Origin: Sanguinoderma infundibulare
Lineage: Eukaryota > Basidiomycota > Agaricomycetes > Polyporales > Polyporaceae
Assembly: GCA_032821775.1 (NCBI GenBank)
Contig: JAVLRN010000007.1
Span: 1,426,001 to 1,490,000 of the forward strand
Length of the DNA: 64,000 bases
Direction of reading: 5' to 3'
The notes beneath the pieces are model-generated. The model did no database searches and was not told where the DNA came from. It worked only from the letters and a program-made list of their open reading frames with translations. Position numbers and translations under genes: made by a program. This document shows, piece after piece, positions 51,354-62,610 of this stretch; position 1 is the stretch's first letter; each line of letters begins with the position of its first letter.

Positions 51354-52223
51354 CTATACATCTAATGTGCTCAGGAACTTCTTCACCGCGGGCTCCTCCA
51401 TCCCGCCACCATCTGGGTCCACTGTCTCGATACATCGCGCAATGGCAATCACTTGCCTGGCGTCTTTCGCCGTCACCCAAACCCTCCCATTCATGCCGAT
51501 CGCCGACTCCAGAGGGAAGCGCGATCCTAGTAGGGGCAACAAAAAATGATGTGGGTCCAACAGCCTATCCACACAATGCATCAGTGCGACAGTAAATGGA
51601 CAAGTAGCGAATGAACACACAGCCGACACATTTTGAGACTGCATTGTACAAGAAAGCCTCCCTTGAGCTCACCAAAGCCTTCTGCCTTGCGTGTTTGCGC
51701 ATCGAAACACTCGAGCTCCGGCTCCATGTCCTTGTGTGCCAAAGATACTCGTGCATAAACCAATGAACCGACCTGACAAATCCCAACATGATACTGAGAA
51801 TATGCATGCACGTCCAGAGGTGCGACTCACCTTCAAGTTTGGTCGGTTTCGTTTTGTGGCGCCCTCGAACGCGAGCCCATCCAAAGTGGCTGCATGCGCA
51901 GAGCCGACGTCCACTCTCCAGTTCTCACCGCTCCTGCCCACAACGACGCCTACGACCGCTTCCTGCGGTGCGGGGACATACTGTCTTATAATCCATGAGC
52001 AAAACAGATAGCATATATCCGCGCAAGCTGCTGTAGCACTCACCCGACGCGAATTGCCCTCTATCCACCACTTGCTGCGATTTGCAGAATGCTGCACGTC
52101 TCCCCCGCGCGTTGCAACGACCGCGGGTCGTCCATTTACAGATGACTGCTGCAAGAGGCCAGGTCCGAGCTTGAGGTTGACGTGTTGAGCGGGGACGTGC
52201 TCCCCAGGGAGGATGAAGGACAT
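51354..52223 (-). CDS. RRP40: RRP40, RNA exosome cap subunit
   Basis: S1/KH cap protein of the nuclear and cytoplasmic exosome that guides RNA into the barrel. Four exons from ATG 52223. N-terminal strand MSFILPGEHVPAQHV; S1 domain YVPAPQEAVVGVVVGRSG with WRVDVGSAHAATL and FEGATKRNRPNLK; VGSLVYARVSLAHKDMEPEL; KH domain with FPLESAIGMNGRVWV. The GATKRNRPNLKVGSLVYARV and GMNGRVW elements are diagnostic for Rrp40. Shares a 112-bp divergent promoter with VPS37. Confidence 0.95.
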
Positions 52224-52335
52224 GATCGTCAAGCGCGAAGAAACGGAGGCAGCGTTGAGCGCGGCCCGCTCCTTGTGCCTCAACCTTCTTCATCGACGAC
52301 GTGACCCCATCCTCCTCGCTGATCACCCGTCCACC
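52224..52335. promoter_or_regulatory. Short divergent promoter between RRP40 and VPS37
   Basis: 112 bp between start codons, so transcription starts must overlap or lie very close. No TATA box seen. Confidence 0.5.
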
Positions 52336-53104
52336 ATGGACCCCAATGCAAGCTCTGCATTTCATACCCGGCTGACGGCTGAGTACCCCGAACTGGCGCA
52401 TCTGTTGTGAGGCTACCGTCTCTGTGCTTAACATTGAGTTACCCACTCCGTCGGACTACGTAGGAGAGAAGACCTGGAGGACCTCTTGTCGGACCCGCAA
52501 TACTTCCAAGCCCTCTTTCATACACTACCTCAAGTGAGGCTGTTGTACCAAGGACAAGCCGACCTCGGTTCAGCCAACGAATCGATCGCCAGTACGTCTC
52601 CAGCCACACCGTCCTTATAATCTCAAGCGAGCGTCCCAGAGAACAACACCGCCCTCCAGGATCCTCTATATAGACTACGCAGCGAGACACAGGAGGCCTT
52701 CGATAGAGCCAAACAACTCGAAGTCCGATGGAAAGAGGTCGAGAAGGAGCAGCGCGAGGTCTACCAGGTCTGTTCTGCCATCCCCTCCCGCATGCATTCC
52801 GGCTTCGGAAGTGACCCGTACAACACACTCACGGCACGTATCTCCGTGCCTCTAACAGCGATTCGACCCGCAATTCATGCTCATGCGCCTCCGGCACGCC
52901 ACCACCGCGCAGGACGATTTGTCCGAGGCCCGCGCGAATGCGTTCGTGCAGGGCTCCGTCGCGGACCCGGACGCGGCGAGCGTGACGAATAAGGACATCG
53001 ACGACTTCGTCCGCGAGTTCCGCGAGCTCAGGAAGACGTACCACAAGCGGGTGATGTGGGGCGACAGGTGGCAGGCTGGGGACGTCGCGTGGCGCGACGA
53101 TTGA
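52336..53104 (+). CDS. VPS37-like ESCRT-I subunit (Mod(r) domain)
   Basis: Part of ESCRT-I, sorting ubiquitinated cargo into multivesicular bodies. Four exons from ATG 52336. A short head (FHTRLTAEYPELAHLL) precedes the Mod(r) helices: REDLEDLLSDPQYFQALFH, LPQVRLLYQGQADLG, ENNTALQDPLYRLRSETQ and AFDRAKQLEVRWKEVEKEQR, then DPQFMLMRLRHATTAQDD. The C-terminal helix (DFVREFRELRKTYHKR) is the family's Vps28/Vps23-contacting region. An upstream in-frame start would overlap RRP40's first exon, so the ATG at 52336 is preferred. Confidence 0.85.
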
Positions 53105-53734
53105 ATCTGAATACGCGGGGTCCGGGGAAACTCTGCAAGTTCGACGTTTTGTGCATTCCAGATCTGCTGGTCCTATCTCATGGTTTATCGGACTTGCTTA
53201 CCCGTCTGTTGTAGCATAGCGGATATACACTGTAACTGTGCCCCAAGGGGCCATGCATTCGGCACCCCATGCGGCCAGAAGTCATCTATTCGACATTAAC
53301 GCAACGCTCCCGAGTGTGGGTTTGTCACGACACGTCGAATACGTATGTTCAGGGTCGACTCTGGCCTTCCGTTTTCAATGGACGGATCTTCGAAGAGGAA
53401 CATGCTCGGACAATCCCCCCTTCCGCGCCCCACCTGATCGCACCCTGGAGGGCTCTGCAACAATCTCGCTTCAAGTTGTCAACCAACGTACCGCTCCCTT
53501 TTTTCCGTCACTCCCTCGAGAGCATCCCGAGCATTGATGTTTGCCTCGCCAATGGGTCCAAGCTCGACCTGTGCCTGGCTCGCTATCGGCTGCTCACTCA
53601 CTCGGGGGATCTGGGACGAAGTCCTTGTTCTCGCTGACATTCGGTCCAGGCAGGTCTCGAGTATAAAGGGCTCTGGACAAGCTCAGAGTTTCGCAACGAA
53701 GCTCGCATCCGCGACGAATCGTGTCTAGGGCACC
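53105..53734. promoter_or_regulatory. Promoter region of the first AA9 gene
   Basis: 630 bp with a TATA box (TATAAA, 53662-53667) 68 bp before the ATG, a spacing common in highly inducible secreted-enzyme genes. No coding region supported. Confidence 0.55.
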
Positions 53735-55317
53735 ATGAAAACCCTTGCTTCTCTCCTCGCTGCAGCAGTACTCGCCACGTCTGCGCTTGGGCACAGCATC
53801 TTCCAGGTGTGTTTGAACGCGGTTTATCCGGCGCGCGTCTTGTTGCGTGCAGTCTTCGAGTTCTGACCCGGATATTCTTCGTCTTCAGGAGCTATATGTG
53901 AATGGCGCCGATCAAGGACACATCACAGGCATTCGCGTGCCCGACTATGACGGGGTGCGCCGTCTTTTCTCCATTAGTGGGAAGAGGCTGATTGGGAGGC
54001 CGTGCAGCCAATTATGGATGTGACCTCGAACGATATCATCTGCAATGGAGGCATCAACCCGTACCACCAGCCTATCTCCACAACGGTGATCAACGTCCCT
54101 GCAGGCTCGCAGGTGACTGCCGAGTGGCACCACAGTACGCATTCACGACTTTTGGTCATCTCGTGCTGATTGAGCGGCGCTGTAGCACTTAGCGGGGCGG
54201 ACCCGAGCGACCCCGCGGATCCTATTGACCCCAGTCACAAGGGTAAGCATGTTTTCAGTACAATCCGAACTCCCTAATTGACATGCTTCGGAGGACCCGT
54301 GATTGCTTATCTGTTGGTACCACCACTTCCACCGGAAGGACGCGATGAGCTAACAAGGCGTGCAGTGCGAAGGTCAACAACGCGACGGACCTGACCGTCA
54401 CTGGCCTGGACTGGTTCAAAGTACGCTCCATGCCAAGCATTTCGCCGTGTGGCCAGAAGTAATCCGCTGCGCAGATCTACCAAGATGGCATGGACAGCAG
54501 CCAGAAGTGGGGTGTCGATCGTCTAATCGCCAACAAGGGGAAGGTTTCCTTCTCCATCCCGAGCTGCATCGAGGCTGGTCAGTACCTCCTCCGAGTCGAG
54601 ATCATTGGTAGGCTACCGGCAGTTCTTGGAACACATGCGGCACATGCTAACTCACTGTCACAGCCCTCCACGCCGCATCGTCATACCCTGGTGCCCAGTT
54701 CTATGTACATAGGCCCTTCTCTTCGACGTGAGGTGGTCACATGCTCATAAGGTGCATACCGCTTTCTGTAGATGGAATGCGCTCAGCTCCAGATCACTGA
54801 CGGTGGCAGCACGCGGCCCGCCACCGTCAACTTCCCCGGAGCGTACTCGGGGACTGACCCGGGAATCAAGATCAACATATACCAGACCCTGTCGTCCTAC
54901 ATCATCCCCGGTATGCTTCATTTACCATTATAAAACACAACATATTTTTGTTGACTACATGCGTTCCAGGCCCGACGGTTTTCTCCTGCGATGGCCCATC
55001 GGCTCCGGGTACGACGTCTGTTCCCGCGTTAACCCCTTCGACGACCACAGCCGCGGTCCCGACCACTAGCGCGTCCTCCGGAGGCGCTGTCGCGCACTAC
55101 GGACAGTGCGGGGGCTCGACGTGAGTGTCACCGCTTGGGTGCTGTCTAAGCCCATCGGCTCATACGTCTATTATTGTAAGTTACACCGGCCCGACCACCT
55201 GTGCGGCACCTTACACTTGCGTCAAGTCGAGCGACTACGTCAGTCTTCTTAACTTCTATTCCTTTACTGTAGCCGAATCTGACCCGATTTCGGCTGCAGT
55301 ACAGCCAATGCTTGTAG
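53735..55317 (+). CDS. AA9 lytic polysaccharide monooxygenase with C-terminal CBM1
   Basis: Copper enzyme that oxidatively cleaves cellulose. The signal peptide ends at ALG, leaving His1 (HSIFQELYVNG). The second brace histidine is in VTAEWHHT, the second-sphere His in RVEIIALH and the axial Tyr in GAQFYMECAQL, so the copper site is complete. Also [15 protein letters not shown] and GLDWFK, typical of AA9. A Ser/Thr/Pro/Ala linker leads to a cellulose-binding module: [27 protein letters not shown] and a last 18-nt exon giving YSQCL and stop. Ten or so exons. If that last exon were missed, the CBM would lose a cysteine and an aromatic. Followed by a second AA9 copy in the same orientation. Confidence 0.95.
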
Positions 55318-55886
55318 TTTTTCGCTGGGTTTCCTTTATGGCAGTTTGTGTGTCAGGAATATGGCTGGGCACATGGATTGTCAGCTAATGCAGCCGTTTT
55401 CCTCGCACCCTATATACACATGCTCACGCCGACTGTCACAAGGTACGACTGCACGGCGCAAGCCTTTTGAACCCCGTCAGTAGCTACGTGCGCAAAAACC
55501 TCGCCTTCAGAAGCCGTACGCAACTTCTTCGCCATGAGGTCCCCTCCAACAGCCTCCTCTCCGCGGTTCGTGTTACGCCGTCCAGCATCTACGAGCCCGT
55601 AATCTGCACCGTAAGAAACGCATTCCGGCATTCCTGTGAGAGTCCAGCTTCCTGAAGCAGCCATATTTCGAAACTTCTGTTCATCACCTGACGATAGGTC
55701 ATAACGCTTCCTCGGCCACCGCAAATTACAGCGCATTAACAACGGCTAGTGTTCCTTGTCACTCCGTCCGCGATGCCGACCTGGTGCTCCTTCGGCATGT
55801 ATAGCAAAGACGCTTGCGGTTTGTTTGAAGCATATAAAGCGGAGCGTCACGCTGGCAAATGGCAGTAGCAGACCCCACTCCACAAA
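55318..55886. promoter_or_regulatory. Promoter region of the second AA9 gene
   Basis: 569 bp with a TATA box (TATAAA, 55833-55838) 54 bp before the ATG, arranged like that of the upstream AA9 gene. Confidence 0.55.
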
Positions 55887-57132
55887 ATGCAGTCGTCGTT
55901 CTTGAGCCTCGCTGTTCTCGTCCTCGTTGCAAGCTCGGCATCCGCGAACACCGTGTTCTCGGTACGATTGTCTCCGCTGAGCAACGGGTTCCATGCCGCA
56001 TCTGACCACCCACGCTAGGCTATCGCCGTCAACGGCGTGGAGCAAGGCCACGGTGTCGCTGTTCGCGTCCCCACCTCCAATGATGTAAGCTAAAAGCACC
56101 CTCCGGCCTCCCTTCCCCCGGGCCTGCCTGGTTACAGGAGAAATTGACGAGTCGGTATGCAGGCAATTACAGACATCACCTCGAGCGACATCATCTGCAA
56201 CACCAACTTCATCCAGCCCGTGTCGGACGTCGTCGCCTCCGTCCCAGCTGGCGGTGTAGTCTCTGCTGAGTTCCACCACAAGTCAGCTGGTTACCTCGGC
56301 CCCGACCCGTCGGACCCCCTCGACCCCACTGACAAGGGTAAGTAATAAACACATCAAATACATCATGCGCTCATCGAGCACCATGGTTAGGTCCCGTCTT
56401 GGCATACCTGTAAGTCGAAATGTCTCCGACTGGACGGAATGCGTTGATATAATACCTCTCGCAGTGCTGCTGTGCCCGACGCCACCCAAGCTGATGTTTC
56501 CGGCCTGAAGTGGTTCAAGGTCAGTCGCGCATCATCAAAAACGCAAACGACGTCTAATCACATGCTACAGATCTTCGAGGAAGGATACAACCCCGACACT
56601 CAACAATGGGCCTCCGACGTCCTGTTCATCAACGGCGGCTACGTCAACATTACCATCCCAGCCTGCGTAAAGGCCGGCCAGTACCTTCTTCGTGTCGAGG
56701 ACATCTGTCAGTATTCCTCCTTTGTACACGTTGAGTCCGAAAATTGATATTCTACCGGGACACAGCGCTCCTCGAGGCCACCCAGTACCCTGGTGCTCAA
56801 TTCTTCGTCAGCTGAACCGTCTGCCTGTGAACATGTGTGCCCCTACTCACCTTTGAACTAGATGAGCTGCGCCCAAATCGAGGTGACCGGCGGGGGAGAT
56901 GCGAGCCCGAAGACCGTCAGTTTCCCCGGCGCGTACACTCGTGAGTCCCCTTAGTAGCCTTCCGGTTCTGCTTCGCTCTTCATCAGCTGGATGCTAGCGA
57001 CGAGCCCCGGAATTGTTACCAACATATTCGAGGACGCTACCTACACGCCCCCGGGTAAGTAATGACACTGCTTTTTCGCCATGGGGATTACTTACTGATG
57101 CTTGTGTAGGCCCGGCTGTCTTCACTTGCTGA
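55887..57132 (+). CDS. AA9-like protein without a histidine brace
   Basis: Same fold, exon plan and orientation as its neighbour, but without linker or CBM. The signal peptide ([13 protein letters not shown]) leaves Asn as the first residue (NTVFSAIAVNG) where AA9 needs His1. The second brace position is kept ([12 protein letters not shown]). The second-sphere His is Leu ([14 protein letters not shown]) and the axial Tyr is Phe ([13 protein letters not shown]). The remaining AA9 marks are intact ([40 protein letters not shown]) and it ends GPAVFTC. No stop or frameshift in any exon, so it is expressed-looking rather than a pseudogene. It probably does not bind copper in the usual way; binding of cellulose or oligosaccharides is possible. 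An R-AA9 type lacking His1 has been described in Lentinus (LsAA9B). Confidence 0.9.
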
Positions 57133-57811
57133 AGATATGACGGCGCAAAAGAGTCCTTGTTGGCGACTACCTGTAAATCTGTGGGATTCTTCGGTTGTCA
57201 TGGTATGCGATGCATGCATGATACACATTGTGGCTACATGCGTGCGTTTAGTCTGGCGTTCGGATATCTATGACACGAAATGTAGTCGAGCCCTCACGGA
57301 TATGTCTAAGTTCAATGCGAATGAGGAATGCCAGGGCCCACCTCGGAGTCATCCTAGACCGACAACCCGGGGTTGTTTCTGATAGTTCTTGAAAGTTACA
57401 GCTGAAGTCATCACAACGGTCGCACCGTGACTGGTAGAACGCCAATGACAAGGAGGCAGGTTTGTCATATGTACTTTCTACGAGTGCTGGATCGCATCTT
57501 CTGAATGAAGCTCCCCCGTGTGAGCAGGACGAGTGGAGGACGACTGGCGACAAGTAGGTATCGTGTGGAATGCGGATAAAGGTGACTTTCTAGCTGCATC
57601 ATACTGCACGATGGCGGGAGGGCAAGTTGAATGTTGAACGAGAGAGGCGGCGGTGTAGATTAATGCTTCCATTATTGGCAATGGAAGCGCTCGCATGATG
57701 CGGGCGGTTGCTGAGTTGTAGGCCACCGACCTCCACCGCGACGCGGCTCACCATGCACTGAACTCGCGACCCACTCGCCCTACATTCACCCCAAACTCCT
57801 CCAAGGTCGCT
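57133..57811. other. Intergenic between AA9-like and NCA2
   Basis: 679 bp, no coding region supported. Confidence 0.5.
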
Positions 57812-60124
57812 ATGTCGACTTTCGTGTCTCATGTCGTCGCCAACCTTTCCCTGAAGGCCCTTCCAGCTAATACCCCATCCACCGTCACCGAACGCGTCCA
57901 GATCGCGTCATGCCAGTCCAAGGAAGCTCTCCGCACTATCTTCATCAAACTCGACCAATCCCACTCCCCGCACGACCTCAGGGAATGCATCGACGCACTT
58001 CACAATCTCGAATACCACCAACAGCTGCTCTCTGCTGAGCTGGCAGACAGCGAGGAACTCTCTCTGCGGCGCGCAATTCTCAGCAGGGTCGCCCTGGGGC
58101 TCTATGGACAGGCTTTAACCACTTTCTTGGACGAAGCCAGCGAGGCCGAGGCGGAGCGGCAGTGGTGGAGTGATGTCGCTCGGTCCCGGAGACGAACGGC
58201 TATGTACCTTCTTCAAAGTACGTCACTACGCCCTGCATACATCCGTACGGTCACGCGCCCTCTGACCTGTTGAACACTACAGCACTCCCGCTCCGTGTTG
58301 TGAGTGTATTCGACGTGGTTTTGTCTACATTGCGGACTCGGAACATCCCCATCCACCCATCCGTCCTCAAGCCGTCTTCTCTCCGTCGACTCTTCCCTTC
58401 GACCAACACCCTCCGTCCGAATACTTTGACCCTCGCGCTCTTCCCACATCTCCACCATGAACCCTACTCCGTATCGCTCATCAGCTCCGTCTACACGCGC
58501 TTCTCCATATCTTTATCACCAAGACAAGCTGCAACGTCTGCCCTAACAACGTTCACCCGAACATTCTACAGCGTCTCGTGCGCATGCAGCTCCCTCGCGA
58601 CCCTACCAGTAGAGCTTGCACAAGGCGAATGCTCGTTCAAGCGAAAGGAGCTCACACGTATACGCGATGAGCGTGCCGAATCCCTTGGGCTACTCGTGGA
58701 CTTGCGCGACAGAGTCTCCAGTGCACTCGAGACCATCGACAACGAAGAAGCACTCTTCAAGTTGGCGCAGATCGTGCACCACCTCCAGACCGTCGTCAGC
58801 GCCCAGGAGGTCGCGCCGTTCAGCGGTGACATATCCACTGGACATGTGCTCGAGTCGTTATCGGTCCTCGCCAACTTGAACTTGCCGTCACATACGTCCC
58901 TGCACAGCGCCGAGATCAAGACGGGCGAGCTGAGACGCCCTTCATGGCTCACGCTCGCCTGGCCGAGGCTTTTCCTCCTTCCCCCGTTGATTTTGTACGG
59001 CATCCGCGCAGCATATATGTCGCGTGCGTCATTACAGCAAGTGGTTCGAGATGCTTTCGAAACCGCCCTGGGCTTCTGGGAAGACTGGGTCCTCGAGCCC
59101 GTCCGCGGCATTGTACGCACTGTACGCGCGGGAAGGGAGGATGGGGTCATCGTCACCAAAGAGAGCGTCCGCGCTGACCTCGAAGTAAGTTCCTTCCGCC
59201 ACCTTTGGCCCATTATGTTACTAATGGCATCATAGTCTCTGGAACGGATGACGCTTGCGCTCGCAGAGGACAAGTTGCATTACTCTTCTCCGCAGCTGGA
59301 GGCGCTGGCGCAAAAGGTGCAGGCGGGCGACCTGACAGCAGTAATGCAGATATATGAAGAAGAGATCAAGTCTCCGCTCAAGTCGGCCATGCAGGGGTCG
59401 CTCCTCCGGTCATTGTTCATCCAAGTGCAGAAAGCGAAGGTGCGCTCCCCATCTCGACCGCTGTGCCGCGCAGTTAGGCGTATAACGAATGGACGGATCG
59501 AGATGAATGACGGTATCCCATCGTGAAACAACAGGTTGATATCAATCAGGCGCTGTCCGGAATCGACAAGCTGCTCAAGAGCCAGGAGCTGACGTTCGCG
59601 TTCGTGGGCGTGGCGCCTGCGTTGGGGATTGTCTTCGGGTTCGGCAGCTCCCTGCAGCGCCTGTGGTCGGGCGGGAGGGGTCGCGGGCGGTATGGAGGCA
59701 AGGCGAAGCGTGCCGGCGTCTGGTCCGCTATGAGGTTTGTCGTCTGCTTGCGACCCGCAACGCCTCCCAGGACACGCTATACTCATATGCATAATACCAA
59801 CAACTGCTTTGCAGACGAATAGAACGACTCCTCATCTCCCAACCGCACCCCCGCCACCACCGACCGCATCCAGTGCCGTCCTTGGAGAAGTCTGCTACGT
59901 CTGTTTCACCTTTGACTTCAGGCCTTCTCCTGCTCTCCGTCACACATCTCAGGAAGTACGCGGAGACGTCCTTACCGACCAACTCTCGCCTTCGCGAAGG
60001 ATTCTTGGAAGACGTGGCCGATTTGGAGGACCCGAGCCTGGGCCGTGACGACAAGCTGAGGGTGCTGGACCGGATGTGGCGGTCCTGGGGCGAGCCTTTG
60101 GGATGGAGTAGGATAGCTGCCTGA
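57812..60124 (+). CDS. NCA2: NCA2-like mitochondrial protein
   Basis: In yeast Nca2 affects expression of mitochondrial ATP synthase subunits 6 and 8; it sits in a mitochondrial membrane. About five exons. The N-terminal half is poorly conserved and helical. The NCA2 domain is recognisable: RRPSWLTLAWPRLFLLPPL, TALGFWEDWVLEPVRGIVRT, LERMTLALAEDKLHYSS, GDLTAVMQIYEEEIKSPLKS, GSLLRSLFIQVQKAKVDI and LTFAFVGVAPALGIVFGFG, whose Gly/Ala-rich segment is probably membrane-inserted. The end has FLEDVADLEDPSLGRDDKL and VLDRMWRSWG. Two hydrophobic stretches (near RLFLLPPLILYGIRAAY and VAPALGIVFG) fit membrane insertion. Confidence 0.88.
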
Positions 60125-61440
60125 GCGCCGAGCTGTGAACGCTGATTCGAGTTCGCGGCGCTGGAAGATAGTCTTCCAGATCAACACATAGGGGCTGAGA
60201 TCGTGTTTACAAGCATGTCTCCCGGGACAGTCATCAGCAAATAAACAGCTGTCAGGAGGTGAGGATGGCCGGAGAATTGCCGTATTTGGAAAGGTGCGCC
60301 CTCGAGGCGCAGGCCGATAGCCTCGTGTTAACTTGTGGGTCGGCACGCCAATATTAATGCTCTCCCTCCATCATCTCGGCGATTAGGCCAATCTGCTCAA
60401 CGCTCAATAAGACCTTAGCCCATTGAGTCTACACGGCAACTCCAACATGAGGAAAGGCCCACCTCTCCCGGCGGCATTTCATGCATCCCACACAGCTCCG
60501 CCCGAGGAGCAAATCAAACCTGCTGCAGCTGACCGACGTCGTCCACTCGTTGACACACCATCGACACATCCTGTTCGGAAAGTCGGTCGAGGGAGCCGGT
60601 GAAAGTGCTAGTCGATGGGGCCCCTTTCCCAAACGATCGTCTCCCCACTCCAACCTCGCCCCACCCCAGGGCGTGAAGGACTGCTGGTCGCGCACAATTC
60701 CCGGTTCTGTGGCTGGCGGGTGGGAATTCTGTGGAGAAGACAGCGTATCGAAGGCTTCGCGCGGTGTTGGCCCTGTTCGCAGATGCCCACGTTGATGGCA
60801 ATTTGGGCCCCGCGCAGGGTCTTTGTAAGGCCGTCCCCACACCCAGCCACATCTGCGCCGTCCTCTGCTGCCCGGCCTGCCACATTGGTGTAGTCGCCGC
60901 AGCCAGGTGACGCACCGCGTCTATCATGGGCACATCATCAGCCAAGCAATGAACACAAATAAAGCTTACTGGGAGCACTCGCAACTCGCCTGCAGGTCGT
61001 CTGCCTCACCCCGATCGTCCTCTCAACCTCAGCCTTCCTCTCTTCACCCTTGTTCGCTGTCCCAAACACCAACCGATCTTGTCCTTGGACAGGAGTCCGT
61101 CCCAGAAGTCGGCGGGCCCCGCCCACGCCGCGACGAGACTATATCCACGGATTAGTACTCTCCGATCGTGCTTACCCGAGCAGATTAGCGGCCGACGCAG
61201 TTCGGCCGCGCTCCGCTGACAACGAAGGTGCTCGAAACCCCAATCGGCCAATTTTGTGGCTTACTCGTCAGACCGCGGCACATCGTCCCCGCCCTTCACG
61301 TCCCCGTCATATAAGCTACCCCCGCCCCCTTCGCGCGTCCTCCAGCTTAACCGCTCCCAACCGCTCCCAACTTCACTTTCTCCGGTCGCGCGCCCCCTCC
61401 CATTCACCCGTCCTTCAGTCTTTTGCGGCAACTGTTCAGA
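60125..61440. other. Long intergenic region between NCA2 and the SH3 gene
   Basis: 1.3 kb, GC-rich, with overlapping open frames on both strands that look compositional. No domain recognised. The right end is C/T-rich, as in a leader. Confidence 0.45.
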
Positions 61441-62610
61441 ATGCCGGTCCCGACCGAGGTTCCGCCACGAAGCCCACGCCCGACACACGCCCTCCGACAC
61501 ATTGCAACCCAAGGTCTCCAGCTCGGCTCCCTCACACCGAAGTTCAAAATTGAGCGGCCGCGGCGCCGTTCGATCTCACCTGTCCCCGCAAGCCCATCCG
61601 CGACGGCTTCCTCGTCCAAGCTGCCGTACGCGCCGCCCGCACTCACCTGGCGAAGCGCTGCCCAAGACGCCATGGCGGGCATCTACTACACCAAGGATGC
61701 GTTCCCGTCCTCGAGCTTCTTGCCGCCGCCGTTTTCGCGCGAGCCCGTGACCGTCGAAGCGGGCGAGCGGGTGGAGCTGCTGGAGGAGTTTGACGAGTAC
61801 GCGGTGCGCGTGCGTGTCCTGCGCACGGACGTTGTCGGCCTGATCCCGGCGTGGAACACGGAAGGTGCGCTGGAGAGACTGACGAGGATGAACACGGCGT
61901 TCAACGAGGCTGTACGTACCTTCCGTCACCCCCGCGCTGTCATTCGCGTGATGCTGATGTGGTCGTGTGCCCAGGCCACTTGCCCCGTGGAGGCCCGCGC
62001 GCTGCGCCGGCGTGACAGCGAGTCCTCTCCAGGAACCAGTTGGAACGATGCGGCGAGCCCGTCCACAGATGGCTCTATCACCCACGTGCACTCGCGCTGC
62101 GTCCCGTTCTCGACACGCGTCCGCTTCCCCGACTTTTACGGGGCCGCGAGCGCGTACAGTGACGACTCGGATTCGGACTCGGACTCGTCGCCGCAGTCGC
62201 CCACCGAGTTCGAGCGCGGACGCCCGCTGCAGCAGTCCCAGCCGGCCGTCTTCGAGGCTCAGCCTGAGACGCTTGAGAAGGGCGGGATCTCGGAGACGGG
62301 CGCGCGGTCGCGCTCGGGCGGCCGGAAGTCGGTCAACTTTGCAGCGGGCGAGCGTCCACAAGTCGTGTTCCGGTACCTGTCGGAGGACCTCGTAGACTTG
62401 TTCTTGGGAGAGAAGTCGGAGGCTGGCGACCCGGAGAGCGAAAGCAGCGAAGAGGATGATGACGAGGAGTGGTGGTGGCAAGGATGGGAAGAGGCGTGCG
62501 AGGAAGAGGGAACGGAGAGCAGAAGTGCCGTGGAAGTGGTGAAGGAGGGGTCGACGACCATCGACTTGGACGAGCTCTTCCCGTTTGCGTTTGACGAGAA
62601 CGTGTTCTGA
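61441..62610 (+). CDS. SH3-domain protein with two RVxF-like PP1-docking motifs
   Basis: Two exons (61441-61911, 61975-62610), 368 aa. An Arg/Pro/Ser-rich head with RPRRRSISP is followed by an SH3-like domain at about residues 95-155: FSREPVTVEAGERVELLEEF, DEYAVRVRVLRTDVVGLIPA (containing the Glu-Phe-Asp-Glu-Tyr stretch), WNTEGALERL. The rest is acidic and disordered. Two sites fit PP1 docking: TRVRF near residue 200 and KSVNF near residue 280. This resembles Bud14-type regulators, which pair an SH3 domain with Glc7 phosphatase and formins in polar growth; that link is inferred. The end is strongly acidic with a short DLDELFPFAFDE. The intron is 63 nt and in frame. Confidence 0.7.
   Translation: MPVPTEVPPRSPRPTHALRHIATQGLQLGSLTPKFKIERPRRRSISPVPASPSATASSSKLPYAPPALTWRSAAQDAMAGIYYTKDAFPSSSFLPPPFSREPVTVEAGERVELLEEFDEYAVRVRVLRTDVVGLIPAWNTEGALERLTRMNTAFNEAVRTFRHPRAVIRVMLMWSCAQATCPVEARALRRRDSESSPGTSWNDAASPSTDGSITHVHSRCVPFSTRVRFPDFYGAASAYSDDSDSDSDSSPQSPTEFERGRPLQQSQPAVFEAQPETLEKGGISETGARSRSGGRKSVNFAAGERPQVVFRYLSEDLVDLFLGEKSEAGDPESESSEEDDDEEWWWQGWEEACEEEGTESRSAVEVVKEGSTTIDLDELFPFAFDENVF

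Noticed and set aside
60429..60984. Open frames on both strands between NCA2 and the SH3 gene
   Set aside because: No conserved motif, no splice logic, and different frames compete equally well.
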